48,476 nt of DNA, taken from Actinomycetota bacterium (GTDB lineage Bacteria > Actinomycetota > Acidimicrobiia > Acidimicrobiales > Ilumatobacteraceae). Both the position numbers and the translations under genes were made by a program. The first letter of the stretch is position 1. Every line of letters starts with the position of its first letter. Where the stretch lies: contig JAUSLQ010000189.1 of the NCBI GenBank assembly GCA_030645675.1, positions 1-48,476 of the forward strand, written 5' to 3'. Under the pieces are notes generated by a model. The model saw only the letters and a program-made list of their open reading frames with translations. It made no database searches and was not told where the DNA came from. This document shows, in pieces, positions 1 to 8,097 of the stretch.

Positions 1-463
1 AGTAGCCCTGGCACATCCACAAGAAGTTGGTGGTGAAGCGGCGCGACTCACCCGTCGCGGTGTTGGTGACATTCACGGTCCACAGGTTCGTGCCGCTGTC
101 CCACGCTGCATCGGTGATCGTGTGGTGGTAGCGGATGTGGCGGGCGAGGTCGTTCTCCTCGATCACCTCACCCATGTACTTGAGGATCTCCTCCGCGGTG
201 GCGATGGGCGCGCCGGTCCACGGCTTGAAGCGGTAGCCGATCGTGTACAGGTCGCTGTCGCTGCGGATGCCCGGGTACTTGTGCATCAGCCAGGTGCCGC
301 CGAAGCTCTCCAGCCCTTCCAGCACCACGAAGCTGCGCTCGGGGCACTGCTGCGTGAGGTGGTAGGCGGCACCGACACCGGAGATGCCGGCACCGACGAT
401 CAGCACGTCGAAGTGCTCCGTCTGCTGCGCCGCGGCGGTGCCCAGCGTGGCTGTCTGGCTCAT
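1..463 (-). CDS. Flavin-containing monooxygenase, Baeyer-Villiger type (3' part outside window)
   Basis: The visible 154 residues are the N-terminus of an FAD/NADPH-dependent monooxygenase. A Rossmann motif GAGISG lies at about residues 23-28, followed by the FAD-site pattern GGTW near residue 54 and a YPGIRSDS segment typical of FMO/Baeyer-Villiger enzymes such as cyclohexanone or 4-hydroxyacetophenone monooxygenases. The family oxidises ketones to esters or hydroxylates heteroatoms in the cytoplasm. The ATG at 463 is preceded by a GGAGG-like ribosome site. The gene runs off the left edge, so the catalytic C-terminus cannot be judged. It diverges from sigK, with 132 bp between the starts. 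The substrate is unknown. Confidence 0.88.
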   Translation of the reverse strand, partial: MSQTATLGTAAAQQTEHFDVLIVGAGISGVGAAYHLTQQCPERSFVVLEGLESFGGTWLMHKYPGIRSDSDLYTIGYRFKPWTGAPIATAEEILKYMGEVIEENDLARHIRYHHTITDAAWDSGTNLWTVNVTNTATGESRRFTTNFLWMCQGY

Positions 464-561
464 GGGTCCCCTACCTCCTCGAGATGGGCAGAGCCTCGCG
501 CAGACGCCAGAACGGAGCGCAGTCGAAGGTACCGCAGCGACATGGCCTCCTCGAGATTCTC

Positions 562-588
562 CGATCCAACGCAGCGCGGGCAACGAAC
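562..588 (+). promoter_or_regulatory. Possible SigK-type promoter of sigK-rskA
   Basis: CGATCC (562-567), 15 bp, then ACGAAC (583-588) loosely resembles the mycobacterial SigK promoter (CCATCC / CCGAAT), which would fit autoregulation of the downstream sigK. The spacer is short and the -10 matches only partly. Predicted transcription would begin near the ATG at 596. Confidence 0.25.
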
Positions 589-595
589 CTGGGCT

Positions 596-1204
596 ATGAC
601 CAAGGAGATGAGGGCGTTCCGGCGGCTGCACTCGGCAGCCACTGCGACTTCGGTCGCCGGCTCCGATTCCTTGGCGCGCCTGCTGGCCGCCGCCGGCCGC
701 GGCGATCAGGCCGCGTTCGGGATGCTCTACGACGAGCTGGCCGGGCTGGTGCACGGCATCGTGCTGCGCGTCGTGCGCGACCCGTCACAGGCCGAGGAGG
801 TGACCCAGGAGGTGTTCGTCGAGCTGTGGCGGCTGGCCCCGCGCTACGAGGAGTCGCGCGGCTCGGTGAAGTCGTGGACCGCAACGTTGGCCCACCGGCG
901 AGCGATCGACCGCGTGCGCAGCGAGCAGGCCAGCCGCAACCGCATGGAGCGCGACGCTGCCGGCCGGCCGGGAGAGGTCGAGTCGGTGGGCGACATCGTG
1001 GAGACCTCGCTGGACAATGCCCGCGTGCGCCGGGCCTTGGGCAGCCTCACCCCCTCGCAGCGGGAAGCCGTGGAATTGGCCTACTTCGGCGGGCACACCT
1101 ACCGTGAGGTCGCCGTGCTGCTGCAGGTGCCGGAGGGCACCGTCAAGTCACGAATCCGCGACGGCATGATCCGCTTGCGCGACGAGCTGGGAGCATCGTC
1201 ATGA
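596..1204 (+). CDS. sigK: ECF RNA polymerase sigma factor, SigK-like
   Basis: This 202-residue ECF sigma factor directs core RNA polymerase to a specific promoter set. Region 2 contains SQAEEVTQEVFVELWR (about residues 63-78) and the SWTATLAHRRAIDRVRSEQA stretch characteristic of the SigK family. Region 4 has the HTYREVAVLLQVPEGTVKSR helix-turn-helix. The start at ATG 596 gives the usual family length; ATG 542 and ATG 608 are in the same frame and cannot be excluded. The stop overlaps the next ATG (ATGA), so it is translationally coupled to an RskA-like anti-sigma factor, exactly as in mycobacterial sigK-rskA. It is probably held inactive at the membrane until RskA is proteolysed. Confidence 0.92.
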   Translation: MTKEMRAFRRLHSAATATSVAGSDSLARLLAAAGRGDQAAFGMLYDELAGLVHGIVLRVVRDPSQAEEVTQEVFVELWRLAPRYEESRGSVKSWTATLAHRRAIDRVRSEQASRNRMERDAAGRPGEVESVGDIVETSLDNARVRRALGSLTPSQREAVELAYFGGHTYREVAVLLQVPEGTVKSRIRDGMIRLRDELGASS

Positions 1205-1926
1205 GCACCAACCTCGACATTCACCACCTCGCGGCCGCCTATGCGCTCGACGCGCTCGACGCCCGCGAGCGAGCGGTGTTCGAGGCCCACTACCCGGCCT
1301 GCGTGATCTGCAGCCACGACGTGCGCGAGTTCCGCGCCACGCTGGCCGCGATGGGCGAGGCTTCGGCCACTCCCCCGCCGGCCGACCTACGTGCACGGTT
1401 GATGCAGGAGATCGGTGAGACCCGCCAGCTGTCGCCGTTGCTGCCAGGGCCCGTGGCCCACCTGGCCGCCCGCCGGCGGCCGAGCGCGCTGGTGCTGGCC
1501 GCAGCGGCCGCCGTGCTGCTGCTGATCGGCCTGGCGTCGTTCGCATTCGGCCGCTCGTCGAACGACGACCGCACGTTCGCCGACGCCCTCGACCATGTGC
1601 TCGCCCAGCCCGATGCGCGGCTGATCGAGCTGACCGCCACCGACGGCACCGGCGGGCGCGTGCAGCTGGCCTGGTCGGCAACCGCCCACCAGGCCGCGCT
1701 GCTGGCCGACGGCCTGGCGCCGGCCGGCGAGGGGATGGCCTACGAGCTGTGGTTGATCGACGCCGGCGGGCCGGCGCCGATGCGGCTGCTCGACCCCGCC
1801 GCCGACGGCTCGCTGCGGCGCACGCTGACGGTCGACGGCACGCCCGTGCAGTGGGGCATCACGATCGAGCCCCGCGGCGGTTCCCCGGCGCCAACTGGCG
1901 ACGTGATCTTCCTCGGCGCAGCCTGA
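1201..1926 (+). CDS. rskA: Anti-sigma-K factor RskA family
   Basis: This 241-residue single-pass membrane anti-sigma factor should bind and inhibit the sigma factor encoded just upstream. The cytoplasmic N-terminal domain carries the zinc-associated anti-sigma motif H30-x3-C34-x2-C37 within HYPACVIC. One transmembrane helix spans about residues 97-118 and ends in FAFG. The extracytoplasmic C-terminal part shows the RskA pattern GMAYELWLID and ends near VIFLGAA. It overlaps sigK by 4 bp. In the known family, regulated intramembrane proteolysis releases the sigma factor. Confidence 0.92.
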   Translation: MSTNLDIHHLAAAYALDALDARERAVFEAHYPACVICSHDVREFRATLAAMGEASATPPPADLRARLMQEIGETRQLSPLLPGPVAHLAARRRPSALVLAAAAAVLLLIGLASFAFGRSSNDDRTFADALDHVLAQPDARLIELTATDGTGGRVQLAWSATAHQAALLADGLAPAGEGMAYELWLIDAGGPAPMRLLDPAADGSLRRTLTVDGTPVQWGITIEPRGGSPAPTGDVIFLGAA

Positions 1927-1996
1927 GGGGCGGCCCGGGCGGCAGCTGCCGGTAGGCCACTTCACGTCGCTGCACACAAGTGGTACAACCAGCTTC

Positions 1997-2773
1997 ATGA
2001 CACGCCGCGACATCACCCCGGATGGGGCACCCTGCTGGATCGAGCTGTTCACCACCGAACCCGACCAATCGCGCCCGTTCTACTGCGACCTGTTCGGTTG
2101 GCAGTCGCAAGAGACCTCGGCCGACTACGGCGGCTACGTGAACTTCACCAAGGACGGTGCGATGGTGGCCGGCAGCATGGCCAACGACGGCCAGTCGGGT
2201 GCACCCGACGGCTGGTCGGTGTACCTCGCCGTCCCCGACATCGAGGCCGCAGCCGCCGCCGTGCCCGCACATGGCGGCAACGTGATGATGCCGCCGATGC
2301 AGGTGATGGAACTGGGGTCGATGGCCATCGTCGCCGATCCGGGCTTCGCCGCCATCGGCATGTGGCAGCCCGGCACGCACAAGGGGATCCAGCTGGTGGC
2401 CGAGCCGGGTGCGCCGGCGTGGTTCGAGCTGCACACCCGCGCCTACGAGCCGTCGGTCGCGTTCTACCGCGAGGTGTTCACCTGGCCCGCACACACGATG
2501 AGCGACACCCCCGAGTTCCGCTACACCACCTACGGCGAAGGCGACGACGCGCTCGCCGGCATCATGGACGGCACCGGCCACATGCCAGAGGGCAGCGCCG
2601 GCGTCTGGTCGATCTACTTCGCCGTCGCCGACGCCGACGAGGCCCTCGCCGAGATCAAGCGACTCGGCGGCTCGGTGCGCAGCGGCCCCGACAACACCCC
2701 CTTCGGCCGCCTGGCCGAGGTGGCCGACCCCACCGGCATCACCTTCCGCATCGTCGCCCCGAACACGGACTGA
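1997..2773 (+). CDS. VOC-superfamily protein with two glyoxalase-like domains
   Basis: This 258-residue protein has two vicinal-oxygen-chelate modules: residues about 10-125 (starting CWIELFTTEPDQSRPFYCDL) and about 136-255 (starting AWFELHTRAYEPSVAFYREV). Both contain the strand order and the late ADP-type segment (VADPGFAAIG, VADPTGITFR). The family includes glyoxalases, dioxygenases and antibiotic-binding proteins and resembles the actinobacterial 27-kDa antigen Cfp30B. Whether a metal site is complete cannot be judged by eye. It stands alone between two sigma-factor loci, and no substrate can be assigned. Confidence 0.85.
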   Translation: MTRRDITPDGAPCWIELFTTEPDQSRPFYCDLFGWQSQETSADYGGYVNFTKDGAMVAGSMANDGQSGAPDGWSVYLAVPDIEAAAAAVPAHGGNVMMPPMQVMELGSMAIVADPGFAAIGMWQPGTHKGIQLVAEPGAPAWFELHTRAYEPSVAFYREVFTWPAHTMSDTPEFRYTTYGEGDDALAGIMDGTGHMPEGSAGVWSIYFAVADADEALAEIKRLGGSVRSGPDNTPFGRLAEVADPTGITFRIVAPNTD

Positions 2774-2832
2774 TCGGACACTCGCCGGCCGCGGCCCCCG
2801 GGCGCCGGCCGCCACGAATCGCTACCGGCGAG

Positions 2833-2861
2833 GCAACCCTTCCGCCACCGTCATCCGTGTA
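2833..2861 (+). promoter_or_regulatory. Possible ECF-type promoter of the 2868 sigma gene
   Basis: GCAACC (2833-2838) and CGTGTA (2856-2861) are separated by 17 bp. This looks like an ECF promoter, with an AAC-containing -35 and a CGT-type -10. The predicted transcript start would fall at or next to the GTG at 2868, suggesting a leaderless or near-leaderless mRNA. Confidence 0.3.
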
Positions 2862-2867
2862 GTAGAC

Positions 2868-3380
2868 GTGACCACGATGACGGCGCAGGAGTTCGACGAC
2901 CTGTTCCGGGCGCAGTACCCACGACTGGTCGCACTCGGTGCGGCCATGACCGGAAGCACGGAGATCGCTCGCGAACTCGCCCAGGAGACGATGCTGCGCG
3001 CTCACGCCAGATGGCACGACCTGGCCGGTTTCGATCAGCCGGAAGCATGGCTGCGCAGGGTGATGACGAACCTGCTGGTCGACGAGCACCGCACACGCAC
3101 CGCCGAGCGGGCGGCGTTCGGCCGGGTCGCGCTGCCGGCGCCGGTCTCGTCGACCACGCCCGCCGACTCTGCGGATCTCATCGCTTGGCGGGAGATGATC
3201 GCTCCGCTCCCTGCACGTCAACGGGCAATCATCGCTCTGCACTATGGCGACGACTGCTCGGTGGACGACATCGCCCGCATGTTGGCGATCTCCACCGGCA
3301 CGGTGAAATCGGCGCTCTTCAAGGCCCGCCAGCGCCTGCACAGCTCGATCGATCACGCCCGACAGGAGGACCACCAATGA
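2868..3380 (+). CDS. ECF sigma factor, sigma-E (SigE/SACE) family
   Basis: This 170-residue ECF sigma factor has the usual two domains. Region 2 (about residues 7-75) includes ARELAQETMLRAHARW and ends in WLRRVMTNLLVDEHRTR. Region 4 (about residues 110-160) includes LPARQRAIIALHYGDDCSVD and ARMLAISTGTVKSALFKARQ. The start is GTG 2868, with an in-frame ATG at 2877 as alternative; no good ribosome site precedes either. Its stop overlaps the start of a membrane protein (ATGA at 3377-3380), the arrangement of a sigma factor with its own anti-sigma or sensor partner. Confidence 0.92.
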   Translation: MTTMTAQEFDDLFRAQYPRLVALGAAMTGSTEIARELAQETMLRAHARWHDLAGFDQPEAWLRRVMTNLLVDEHRTRTAERAAFGRVALPAPVSSTTPADSADLIAWREMIAPLPARQRAIIALHYGDDCSVDDIARMLAISTGTVKSALFKARQRLHSSIDHARQEDHQ

Positions 3381-4987
3381 CCGACGATCGCTGGTACTCG
3401 GTCGCCCGCTCCGTCGCGCACGACGCGGAGGAGAGTGTCGACGTGGAAGCCGACCTCGCCGCCCTGCACCAACGGCTCGCAGGCGCGACCGTCGCGCCGT
3501 CGAGTCGCGACCGTCGCGGTTCCGGTCGCGGACGCCTGCTGGCGGTCGCGGCCACGGTCCTGCTGATCGCGGGCGCAGCCGCGGTCTTGCTCACTCGACG
3601 CGACGACCCCGACAGCATCACCACCGCGACCGTCACCAACGCGACCGTCACCACCACCACCACCACCACACCACCACCGTCGTCGACGACACCAGGCGAG
3701 TCCGAGAACAAGGCTGACGTCGAACCTGCGTCGGGCGCAGCGGGCAGCATCATTCGGGTCACACCCGACGGCGCCGTGGAGCGCGGATGCACCGATATCG
3801 CCTACCTCGCGCGCCTGACCGTCGGCGGATCGGAGAGCCTCGGATTGGTCCGGGGATCGCAGTGGTTCCCGTATGGACCCGGCGAGACAGTGACGATTCC
3901 CGCGTGCATCGGAGAGACCACGGCCGAGCCATCGATCCTGACGGTGCCGAGCGGGCTCGACGATGGGACATACCGCGTGTGCATCGGGCGCAGCGATTCG
4001 AACCCGGGGGCAGGCTGTGGCCTGTTCATGATCGATTCCACCCAGCGCCCGACAACGACGTGTGATGCACCGATCATCCGCGCCGATCTCGCGGCGCCGG
4101 CGGCGGAGGTGGTCGACCATCTGTGCGCCGGCGACTGGGCGGTGGTCGATACCGACCCGCAGGCTGCACTTCCGGCGCCGGTGATCGCCCACCTCACCGG
4201 TAGCCGGTGGACCGTCGCGGTGCATCTGCCTGCGGCCCCCACACTGTGCGCAACCGACCTCCGCGCGCAGGGTGCCTCGCCGGCGATCGTCGAAGGGTTG
4301 ATGTGGCAGTGCGACGAGTTCGACGCCAACGCACTCCAGTTCCACGACGAACCACCCTCCGGCCCGTTGCGCGCCGGTGATCGGGGCATTCGGGTGGGAG
4401 AACTTCAGGAGGCGCTCGCTGCCGAACAACTGCTGGAGGGCGCACAGGTCAACGGGGCCTTCGGGGCCGAGACGAGGAAGGCGATCATCACCGCGCAGCT
4501 CGCTGCCGGGCTGGAGCTGACCGCCGAAGCCGACCTGGACACGCTGCAACTCCTCGGTCTGCTGCCCGAGAGCAGCGGCCCTTCCACTGCCACATCAGCA
4601 AACCCGGCTCCGTCGGACGGCGACGAGTGGCTCGCCATCGCCAATCCTTCGGTGGTTGCCCCGGGCGGCGCGATCCACTTCGCACCGTCGCGTGTCATCG
4701 AACGGATGTGCACGGACATCGCCGTGCTACTACGCCAGACCGCTGACGGATGGGAGATGATGGGGCAGATCCTGCGCGGGATCGACTGGGTGCCGGTGGT
4801 GCCCCGTGTGCCACCCACCTATCCCCCATGTGTGGGCGAGTACTCGGCGCAGGCGCTCGTGCTGATCATGCCCACGACGATCGACGATGGCACCTACCTG
4901 GTGTGCATCGGTGCGGGCGGCCTCGAGGAGCCCGCCGGATGCGGCCGCGTCGCCGTCGAGGCGACCACGCCCGCAGCCAGCCCCTGA
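3377..4987 (+). CDS. Membrane-anchored sensor/anti-sigma-like protein with peptidoglycan-binding domain
   Basis: This 536-residue protein is coupled to the upstream sigma gene. A short N-terminal cytoplasmic segment (about 1-50) precedes one transmembrane helix (about 53-72). A Thr/Pro-rich linker (about 80-105) then leads outside. The exterior part has a beta-rich domain (about 115-222), a middle Cys-containing region (about 228-335), a PG_binding_1-like domain (about 337-403, LRAGDRGIRVGELQEAL) and a second copy of the first domain (about 421-530). Both copies keep four cysteines in the order CTDIA, C(I/V)GE, VCIG, GCG. I infer that the cytoplasmic tail restrains the sigma factor and the exterior senses cell wall or redox state. 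No canonical anti-sigma zinc motif is visible. Confidence 0.7.
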   Translation: MTDDRWYSVARSVAHDAEESVDVEADLAALHQRLAGATVAPSSRDRRGSGRGRLLAVAATVLLIAGAAAVLLTRRDDPDSITTATVTNATVTTTTTTTPPPSSTTPGESENKADVEPASGAAGSIIRVTPDGAVERGCTDIAYLARLTVGGSESLGLVRGSQWFPYGPGETVTIPACIGETTAEPSILTVPSGLDDGTYRVCIGRSDSNPGAGCGLFMIDSTQRPTTTCDAPIIRADLAAPAAEVVDHLCAGDWAVVDTDPQAALPAPVIAHLTGSRWTVAVHLPAAPTLCATDLRAQGASPAIVEGLMWQCDEFDANALQFHDEPPSGPLRAGDRGIRVGELQEALAAEQLLEGAQVNGAFGAETRKAIITAQLAAGLELTAEADLDTLQLLGLLPESSGPSTATSANPAPSDGDEWLAIANPSVVAPGGAIHFAPSRVIERMCTDIAVLLRQTADGWEMMGQILRGIDWVPVVPRVPPTYPPCVGEYSAQALVLIMPTTIDDGTYLVCIGAGGLEEPAGCGRVAVEATTPAASP

Positions 4988-5012
4988 TTCGCCCGACGTC
5001 GTCGGGCGAATC
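4986..5012. terminator. Bidirectional terminator-like perfect hairpin
   Basis: A perfect 12-bp inverted repeat, GATTCGCCCGAC at 4986-4997 and GTCGGGCGAATC at 5001-5012, has a 3-nt loop. Its left arm begins inside the stop codon of the sensor gene. It sits between two convergent genes and has no clear T-tract in either direction, which is common in high-GC actinobacteria. Confidence 0.7.
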
Positions 5013-5034
5013 GAAGCGCGCCGGACTCCTGGGG

Positions 5035-6360
5035 TCAGCTGGCGGAGGCGCTGTCGGCGTGGGTTGGTGGTGAGGTCGCGGATGCGGTCGTGTGCGCGGG
5101 TGGTTGTGCGGCGCGCCAGCCGATTTCGGTGCCGTCGGGGCGGTAGTGGTGCCAGTGGCCGTTGGGGTCGCGCCAGGTGCGGTAGTTGGTGGCTTTCCAC
5201 CGGTTGTGGTAGCCGCACATCGGGCCACCGTTGGTTGTCGCGCTGGGCCCGGCGGTGCCCCACGGGAGCAGGTGATCGGCTTCGCATTGGGACGCCGGGC
5301 GGGAGCAGCCGGTCCAGGTGCACCACCTGTGTTGCAGCAGCACGGCGTCGCGCAAGGGGCCGGTGAACAGTCGTTGCCGGCGGCCGAGATCGACGACGAC
5401 ACCGGCGGAATCGAGCACGACCCGGCGGACGTGGCCGGTGGCGGCAGCGACGAGCATGTCGTAGGGGTCGACCGGGACACCGTCACCGGTTTCGCAGCGG
5501 TGCAGCGGGTCGTTCGGATCCAACGGCGCCGGGTCACCACCCAACGCCTTCTGCAGATGGTGTTGGAACGTGTCGTAGCCGACGACCAGGTTGACGGTGC
5601 ACCCGCTGCCGGTGCTGTCGCTGTCGATGCTGGCGGCTTTCAGGAAGATCGCGAGCAGGGCATCGAAGCGGCGTTGGCCGTCGGTGCGGGCCAACAGGCC
5701 CGGGCACATGCTGTCGCCATGGACGGCAACACCGGCCTCCCAATCGGCGTGCCATTCGGTCTGCGCGTAGGCGTCGAGGATCGCCTGGATCTGCACCCCG
5801 GCGGCGACACCACCGTGGGCGTCGAGGAACGACTGCTCACCAACAATGGTGGCGGTGGCGTTGCGGTTGTGGTGGGCCCGCTCGTGCCCACGATGCGCAC
5901 CGTCGGCGTCGGCGGTGTGTTCCCAGGTGGTGACCACGCTGACGAAGTCGTTGAACTCGCACGACACCGCCGCCTCGACCAACGTCTGTTCACCGGCAGC
6001 GAGGTGTTCACCGACGCGTGGGTTGGCGACCAGCCGCCCGAGGACATGCATCTGGGCGACCCCCAACCCGCCATGCGAGGCGAGTTCGGCCGCGGAAGAG
6101 AAGCGGGCGAGCATCGCCCCGGTATGCACGAACCGCAAAGCTTCGCCGCCGGACCAGTTGCATGCTGCTTGCCCCCACGCCTTGGGTGTGCGATGCCGAT
6201 CGACGAGATGCGCCCCGGCTTCACCGACACGATGGACCAACACCGCGATCCGCGCCTCGCTGACGCGTCGTTGACGATCGAGTTCGCGTGCCAACGCTTC
6301 GATGTCGCCGGGTGCCATGTTCTGGATCTCTGCCACCGACGGCAGACCGAACGAACTCAT
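5035..6360 (-). CDS. DUF222 / HNH endonuclease domain protein
   Basis: This 441-residue protein has the actinobacterial DUF222 architecture: a helical N-terminal domain (about residues 1-320) followed by a C-terminal HNH nuclease module. The nuclease region shows CTWTGCSRPASQCEADHLLP, then NGGPMCGYHNRWK, giving the paired cysteines, the catalytic EADH histidine and the final HN. The ATG at 6360 is preferred because upstream codons look non-coding. These proteins are multicopy in actinobacteria and often called 13E12-repeat-like. Their role is unclear, and a mobile or DNA-processing function is possible but unproven. It is convergent with the sensor gene. Confidence 0.85.
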   Translation of the reverse strand: MSSFGLPSVAEIQNMAPGDIEALARELDRQRRVSEARIAVLVHRVGEAGAHLVDRHRTPKAWGQAACNWSGGEALRFVHTGAMLARFSSAAELASHGGLGVAQMHVLGRLVANPRVGEHLAAGEQTLVEAAVSCEFNDFVSVVTTWEHTADADGAHRGHERAHHNRNATATIVGEQSFLDAHGGVAAGVQIQAILDAYAQTEWHADWEAGVAVHGDSMCPGLLARTDGQRRFDALLAIFLKAASIDSDSTGSGCTVNLVVGYDTFQHHLQKALGGDPAPLDPNDPLHRCETGDGVPVDPYDMLVAAATGHVRRVVLDSAGVVVDLGRRQRLFTGPLRDAVLLQHRWCTWTGCSRPASQCEADHLLPWGTAGPSATTNGGPMCGYHNRWKATNYRTWRDPNGHWHHYRPDGTEIGWRAAQPPAHTTASATSPPTHADSASAS

Positions 6361-6548
6361 GTACGCATCATCCCATAGAGGTGTGACAGAGTTCCCCGGC
6401 GCGACCCGGCGATGCGACGACGCACCCACCACCGTTGCGTTCGTCACCACCCGCCCGGCAGCCGCACATCGGCGAAGATCGCTCAGGGCGAGACTGGTCA
6501 GCACCACCTCGTCAGGCACCCCAAACAGCGGGAGTACAGTGGGCCGCA

Positions 6549-6818
6549 GTGCCGTCGATCACGTTCACCGCGAACCTGCGCCGACATGTCGACTGCCCGC
6601 CAGCCGATGTCGCCGGCACCACGGTCGCCCAGTGCCTCTCCGCGTACTTCCAGCGGTACCCACAGGTGCGCACGTACGTGCTCGACGACCAGGGACGGGT
6701 GCGCCGCCATGTCGTCGTCTTCGTCGGCAGCGAACAGCTGCTCGACCCGTCCACCCAAACCGATGCCGTCGCGCCTGCCACCGAGATCACGGTGATGCAG
6801 GCCCTGTCAGGAGGATGA
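6549..6818 (+). CDS. MoaD/ThiS-family ubiquitin-like small protein
   Basis: This 89-residue beta-grasp protein starts at GTG 6549 and ends in the diglycine ALSGG, the hallmark of MoaD/ThiS sulfur carriers and of prokaryotic ubiquitin-like modifiers. The core shows SITFTANLRRHV at the N-terminus and VFVGSEQLLDPSTQTDAVAP, with a hydrophobic strand before the tail. Its stop overlaps the start of a BNR-repeat protein. No E1-like (MoeB/ThiF) or molybdopterin gene is nearby, so a classical cofactor role is not supported by context. Its activating enzyme must lie elsewhere if it is used. Confidence 0.8.
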   Translation: MPSITFTANLRRHVDCPPADVAGTTVAQCLSAYFQRYPQVRTYVLDDQGRVRRHVVVFVGSEQLLDPSTQTDAVAPATEITVMQALSGG

Positions 6819-7942
6819 CCATGCCCACCACACCCTCACGCACGCTGCTCGTCGGCACCCGCAAGGGCCTGTTCACGCTTGGACGCGCCGACAGCGACGC
6901 CGATTGGCAGATCGCCAACGTCGAGTTCCTCGGCGAGCCGGTGACCGCCGCCGTCGTGGGGCACGACGGCGCCACCTACGCCGCGCTCGGCACCGGCCAC
7001 TTCGGCTCGCACCTGTGGCGCTGCGACCCCAACGGCGCGTGGGCCGAAGTCGGCGCGCCCACGTTCCCCGAGCGGCCGGCCGATGCCACCGACGTGTCGC
7101 CGATGACGCAAGAGCCGTGGCCGTGGTCGGTGCACATGATGTGGACGCTGGAGAACGGCCACCCCGACCGGCCCGGCGAGCTCTGGTGCGGCACCATTCC
7201 CGGCGGCCTGTTCCGCTCGCGTGACCGCGGCGATTCGTGGGAGCTGATCCGGTCGTTGTGGGACATGCCCGAGCGCACCCAGTGGTTCGGTGGTGGCTAC
7301 GACTGGCCGGGCATCCACAGCATCAGCGTCGATCCGCGGTCCGCCGACACGGTGCTGATCGGTATCTCCTGCGGCGGCGCCTGGATCACCGACGATGCCG
7401 GCGCCAGCTGGGCACCCACCCACGGCATGCGCAACGAGTACATGCCCCCGGGCGAGGAGTACACCCCGATCGTCCAAGACCCGCACCGTCTGGCTCGCTG
7501 TGCGGGCGCGCCCGACGTGGTGTGGAACCAGCACCACAACGGCTGCTTCCGATCGATCGACGGCGGCCGCAACTGGACCGAGATCACCGAGCGGCCACCG
7601 GCCGTGTTCGGCTTCGCCGTCGCCGCCCATCCGACCGACCCCGATGTGGCCTGGTTCGTGCCCGCCGTCAAGGACGAGCAGCGAGTGCCGGTCGACGGCC
7701 GGTTGGTCGTCAGCCGTACCACCGATGGCGGCAACTCGTTCGACGTGCTGGGCGACGGCCTGCCCGCCGAGCACGCCTACGACCTGATCTACCGCCATGC
7801 GCTCGACGTCGATGCCTCCGGCGAGCGACTGGCGATGGGTTCCACCACCGGCTCGCTGTGGACCAGCGACGATGCGGGCAGCAACTGGCAGAGCGTCTCC
7901 ACCAACCTGCCGCCAATCCACTTCGTCCGCTTCACGGTCTGA
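6815..7942 (+). CDS. BNR/Asp-box beta-propeller protein (sialidase/VPS10-like)
   Basis: This 375-residue protein has at least five Asp-box-like motifs: SRDRGDSW, TDDAGASW, SIDGGRNW, TTDGGNSF and SDDAGSNW, spaced as in a beta-propeller. It begins with LLVGTRKGLFTL, typical of the exo-alpha-sialidase-like family found beside MoaD-like genes in actinobacteria. No signal peptide or transmembrane segment is apparent, so it is probably cytoplasmic. Sialidase catalytic residues are not recognisable, and I would not assign glycosidase activity. Translation is coupled to the MoaD-like gene (ATGA); ATG 6821 is an alternative start. Confidence 0.82.
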   Translation: MTMPTTPSRTLLVGTRKGLFTLGRADSDADWQIANVEFLGEPVTAAVVGHDGATYAALGTGHFGSHLWRCDPNGAWAEVGAPTFPERPADATDVSPMTQEPWPWSVHMMWTLENGHPDRPGELWCGTIPGGLFRSRDRGDSWELIRSLWDMPERTQWFGGGYDWPGIHSISVDPRSADTVLIGISCGGAWITDDAGASWAPTHGMRNEYMPPGEEYTPIVQDPHRLARCAGAPDVVWNQHHNGCFRSIDGGRNWTEITERPPAVFGFAVAAHPTDPDVAWFVPAVKDEQRVPVDGRLVVSRTTDGGNSFDVLGDGLPAEHAYDLIYRHALDVDASGERLAMGSTTGSLWTSDDAGSNWQSVSTNLPPIHFVRFTV

Positions 7943-7945
7943 GGT

Positions 7946-7967
7946 CGTCGCCGCTGGCGGGGCGACG
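7946..7967 (+). terminator. Terminator-like hairpin after BNR gene
   Basis: CGTCGCC (7946-7952) pairs with GGCGACG (7961-7967) across an 8-nt loop, four bases after the stop codon of the BNR gene. There is no T-tract. Confidence 0.45.
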
Positions 7968-8024
7968 GCGATGTCCAGATCGAGGCCACAACTCACCCAT
8001 TTCTGCACTTTAGGTGGTCGTCTG

Positions 8025-8053
8025 TTGACAGAGAGTGCTGACATTGCAATGAT
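8025..8053 (+). promoter_or_regulatory. Housekeeping-type promoter of the surface-protein gene
   Basis: A perfect -35 TTGACA (8025-8030), a 17-bp spacer and an AATGAT -10 (8048-8053, 4 of 6 matches) lie about 45 bp upstream of the surface-protein start at 8098. The region is locally AT-rich compared with its surroundings. Confidence 0.6.
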
Positions 8054-8097
8054 CGGCTCTATCCGTTAGCGGGATGACGAGAGAGGGACGAGATTCC

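Noticed and set aside
7968-8040. CGTCTG at 8019 near the surface-protein gene as a fourth copy of the ECF promoter motif
   Set aside because: The nearest CACC is 21 bp away rather than 17 and the rest of the -35 box does not match; a TTGACA promoter fits better.
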